NCBI GenBank assembly: GCA_963682005.1
Contig: OY820914.1
Location: forward strand, 3,100,001 to 3,164,000
DNA from: CAIYUC01 sp963682005
Lineage (GTDB): Bacteria > Bacteroidota > Bacteroidia > Bacteroidales > FEN-979
Length of the DNA: 64,000 nt
Reading direction: 5' to 3'
Shown here one piece after another: positions 62,804-64,000 of this stretch. Under the pieces are notes generated by a model. It saw only the letters and a list, made by a program, of their open reading frames with translations. It was not told where the DNA came from and did no database searches. Within the stretch, counting starts at the first letter, position 1, and each line of letters opens with the position of its first letter. A program made the position numbers and the translations under genes.

Positions 62804-64000
62804 TTAAAGAACTCCCTGGTCGAGCATGGAGCTGGCAACTTTCAGGAAGCCTGCAACATTGGCGCCTTTTACATAATTTACAAAACCATCTTTATCTTTT
62901 CCATGCCTGACGCAGGATTCATGAATGCTTTGCATGATATGGTGAAGCCTTTCATCAACTTCTTTCATCGGCCAGCTGAACTTCATTGAATTCTGTGACA
63001 TTTCAAGGCCTGAAGTGGCAACTCCGCCTGCATTTACCGCTTTACCGGGAGCAAACAGGATTTTGTTTTCCAGGAATACTTCAATGGCTTCAGGAGTGGA
63101 AGGCATGTTTGCACCTTCCGCAACACAGATAACGCCGTTCTTCACAAGGTTCTGTGCATCTTCCTTGGTCAGCTCATTCTGGGTTGCGCATGGCAGTGCA
63201 ATGTCGCATTTCACTTCCCACGGATGTTTGCCCTGGTGGAACTTGGCACTTGGGAACTCATAGGAGTAAGGCTTTACGATATCCTGGTTTGAAGCCCTGA
63301 GTTCGAGCATGTATTCGATCTTGTCGCCGGAAATGCCGTCCGGGTCATAGATATAACCATCAGGACCGGATATGGTGACTACTTTGGCACCCAGTTCTGT
63401 AGCTTTAAGTGCGGCTCCCCATGCAACATTCCCGAAACCGGAAATGGCTACGATCTTGCCGTTAAAGTTCTGTCCTTTGGTCTTCAGCATTTCGTCGGCA
63501 AAATATACCGCTCCGAAACCTGTTGCTTCAGGACGAATAAGGCTGCCGCCCCAGTTCAATCCTTTGCCTGTAAGAACGCCGGTATTTTCACCGGCAAGTT
63601 TTTTGTACATGCCGTACAAGAACCCAATCTCCCTGCCACCGACGCCGATATCACCGGCGGGTACGTCTGTTTCCGGGCCAATCACTTTCCAGAGCTCGAG
63701 CATGAATGCCTGGCAGAAACGCATGATCTCACCGTTTGATTTTCCTTTCGGATCGAAATCGGACCCGCCTTTTGCACCACCCATCGGAAGTGTTGTCAGG
63801 CTGTTCTTGAAGATCTGTTCAAATCCCAGGAATTTGAGAATACTGAGGTTTACACTCGGGTGGAACCTTAAACCGCCTTTATAAGGACCGATCGCATTGT
63901 TGAACTGAATCCTGAATGCCCTGTTCACCTGTACTTTTCCACTGTCGTCAACCCAGCTGATCTTGAATGTGAAGATACGGTCGGGTTCGATCAGCCTTTC
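62804..64000 (-). CDS. gdhA: Glutamate dehydrogenase, NADP-type hexameric (5' end outside window)
   Basis: This converts 2-oxoglutarate and ammonia to glutamate, or the reverse, in the cytoplasm. The visible 398 residues stay in frame up to the window edge (ERLIEPDRIFTFKISWVDD comes first), so about 45-50 N-terminal residues are missing compared with the usual 445-450. Family motifs are clear: GPYKGGLRFHPSV, the catalytic-lysine segment PMGGAKGGSDFDPKGKS, the PAGDIGVGGREIGFLYG stretch typical of the hexameric small GDHs, the Rossmann motif SGFGNVAWGAA, and the ending NAGGVATSGLEMSQN. A GTG inside the frame at 63928 is not the start. NADP preference is inferred from the subfamily. The gene is probably monocistronic, ending in the hairpin at 62691-62752. 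Confidence 0.95.
   Translation of the reverse strand, partial: ERLIEPDRIFTFKISWVDDSGKVQVNRAFRIQFNNAIGPYKGGLRFHPSVNLSILKFLGFEQIFKNSLTTLPMGGAKGGSDFDPKGKSNGEIMRFCQAFMLELWKVIGPETDVPAGDIGVGGREIGFLYGMYKKLAGENTGVLTGKGLNWGGSLIRPEATGFGAVYFADEMLKTKGQNFNGKIVAISGFGNVAWGAALKATELGAKVVTISGPDGYIYDPDGISGDKIEYMLELRASNQDIVKPYSYEFPSAKFHQGKHPWEVKCDIALPCATQNELTKEDAQNLVKNGVICVAEGANMPSTPEAIEVFLENKILFAPGKAVNAGGVATSGLEMSQNSMKFSWPMKEVDERLHHIMQSIHESCVRHGKDKDGFVNYVKGANVAGFLKVASSMLDQGVL

Overview
The window looks like a chromosomal segment of a Bacteroidota bacterium (probably Bacteroidia; genus not determinable from this sequence). The evidence is: two type IX secretion (T9SS) C-terminal sorting domains of type A form plus one of the gliding-motility type B form, BatA-domain and TPR-HTH proteins of the kind common in this phylum, few Shine-Dalgarno-like sites, and several TAnnTTTG -7 promoter boxes. 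No rRNA, tRNA, CRISPR array, integrase or transposase was seen.

Layout. From 1 to 39.6 kb everything is on the + strand and is dominated by large exported adhesin-like proteins. It opens with the 3' end of a DUF1566-like gene (to 85). A PKD-like repeat protein with a T9SS type A tail follows (174-4187), then a terminator. Next comes a close-packed run of five genes (5119-19285): a 248-residue and a 1176-residue protein sharing an N-terminal module, a 511-residue protein with a dockerin-like tail, a 2206-residue protein with a 16 x 267 bp tandem array plus dockerin-like, cohesin-like and T9SS modules, and a 506-residue protein with a dockerin-like tail. A 2920-residue beta-helix/PKD-like/T9SS protein (19570-28332) and a 1131-residue protein with a dockerin-like tail (28658-32053) follow. 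Beyond a patch of heptamer repeats lie a membrane-anchored TPR-HTH protein (32380-34107), a small basic ORF and a 1688-residue beta-helix protein with a dockerin-like tail (34488-39554).

From 40.0 to 64 kb everything is on the - strand. A single 19.4 kb gene encodes a 6467-residue secreted protein with 22 PKD-like and 40 PKD repeats and a type B sorting domain. After it come a family 2 glycosyltransferase, a BatA-domain membrane protein and the 5'-truncated gene for glutamate dehydrogenase; these three look like ordinary housekeeping or envelope genes.

The central pattern is combinatorial. The same N-terminal surface modules occur in two versions, one ending in a T9SS type A sorting domain and one ending in a dockerin-like module of about 200 residues with two EF-hand-type loops. 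One T9SS-tailed protein (11143-17763) also carries a cohesin-like domain. A reasonable but untested model is a cell-surface assembly in which dockerin-tailed proteins are held by T9SS-anchored partners. Near-identical gene ends (2655-4187 and 26800-28332), the tandem array and a twice-occurring DUF1566/N-module gene order show that recombination is actively reshaping the locus.
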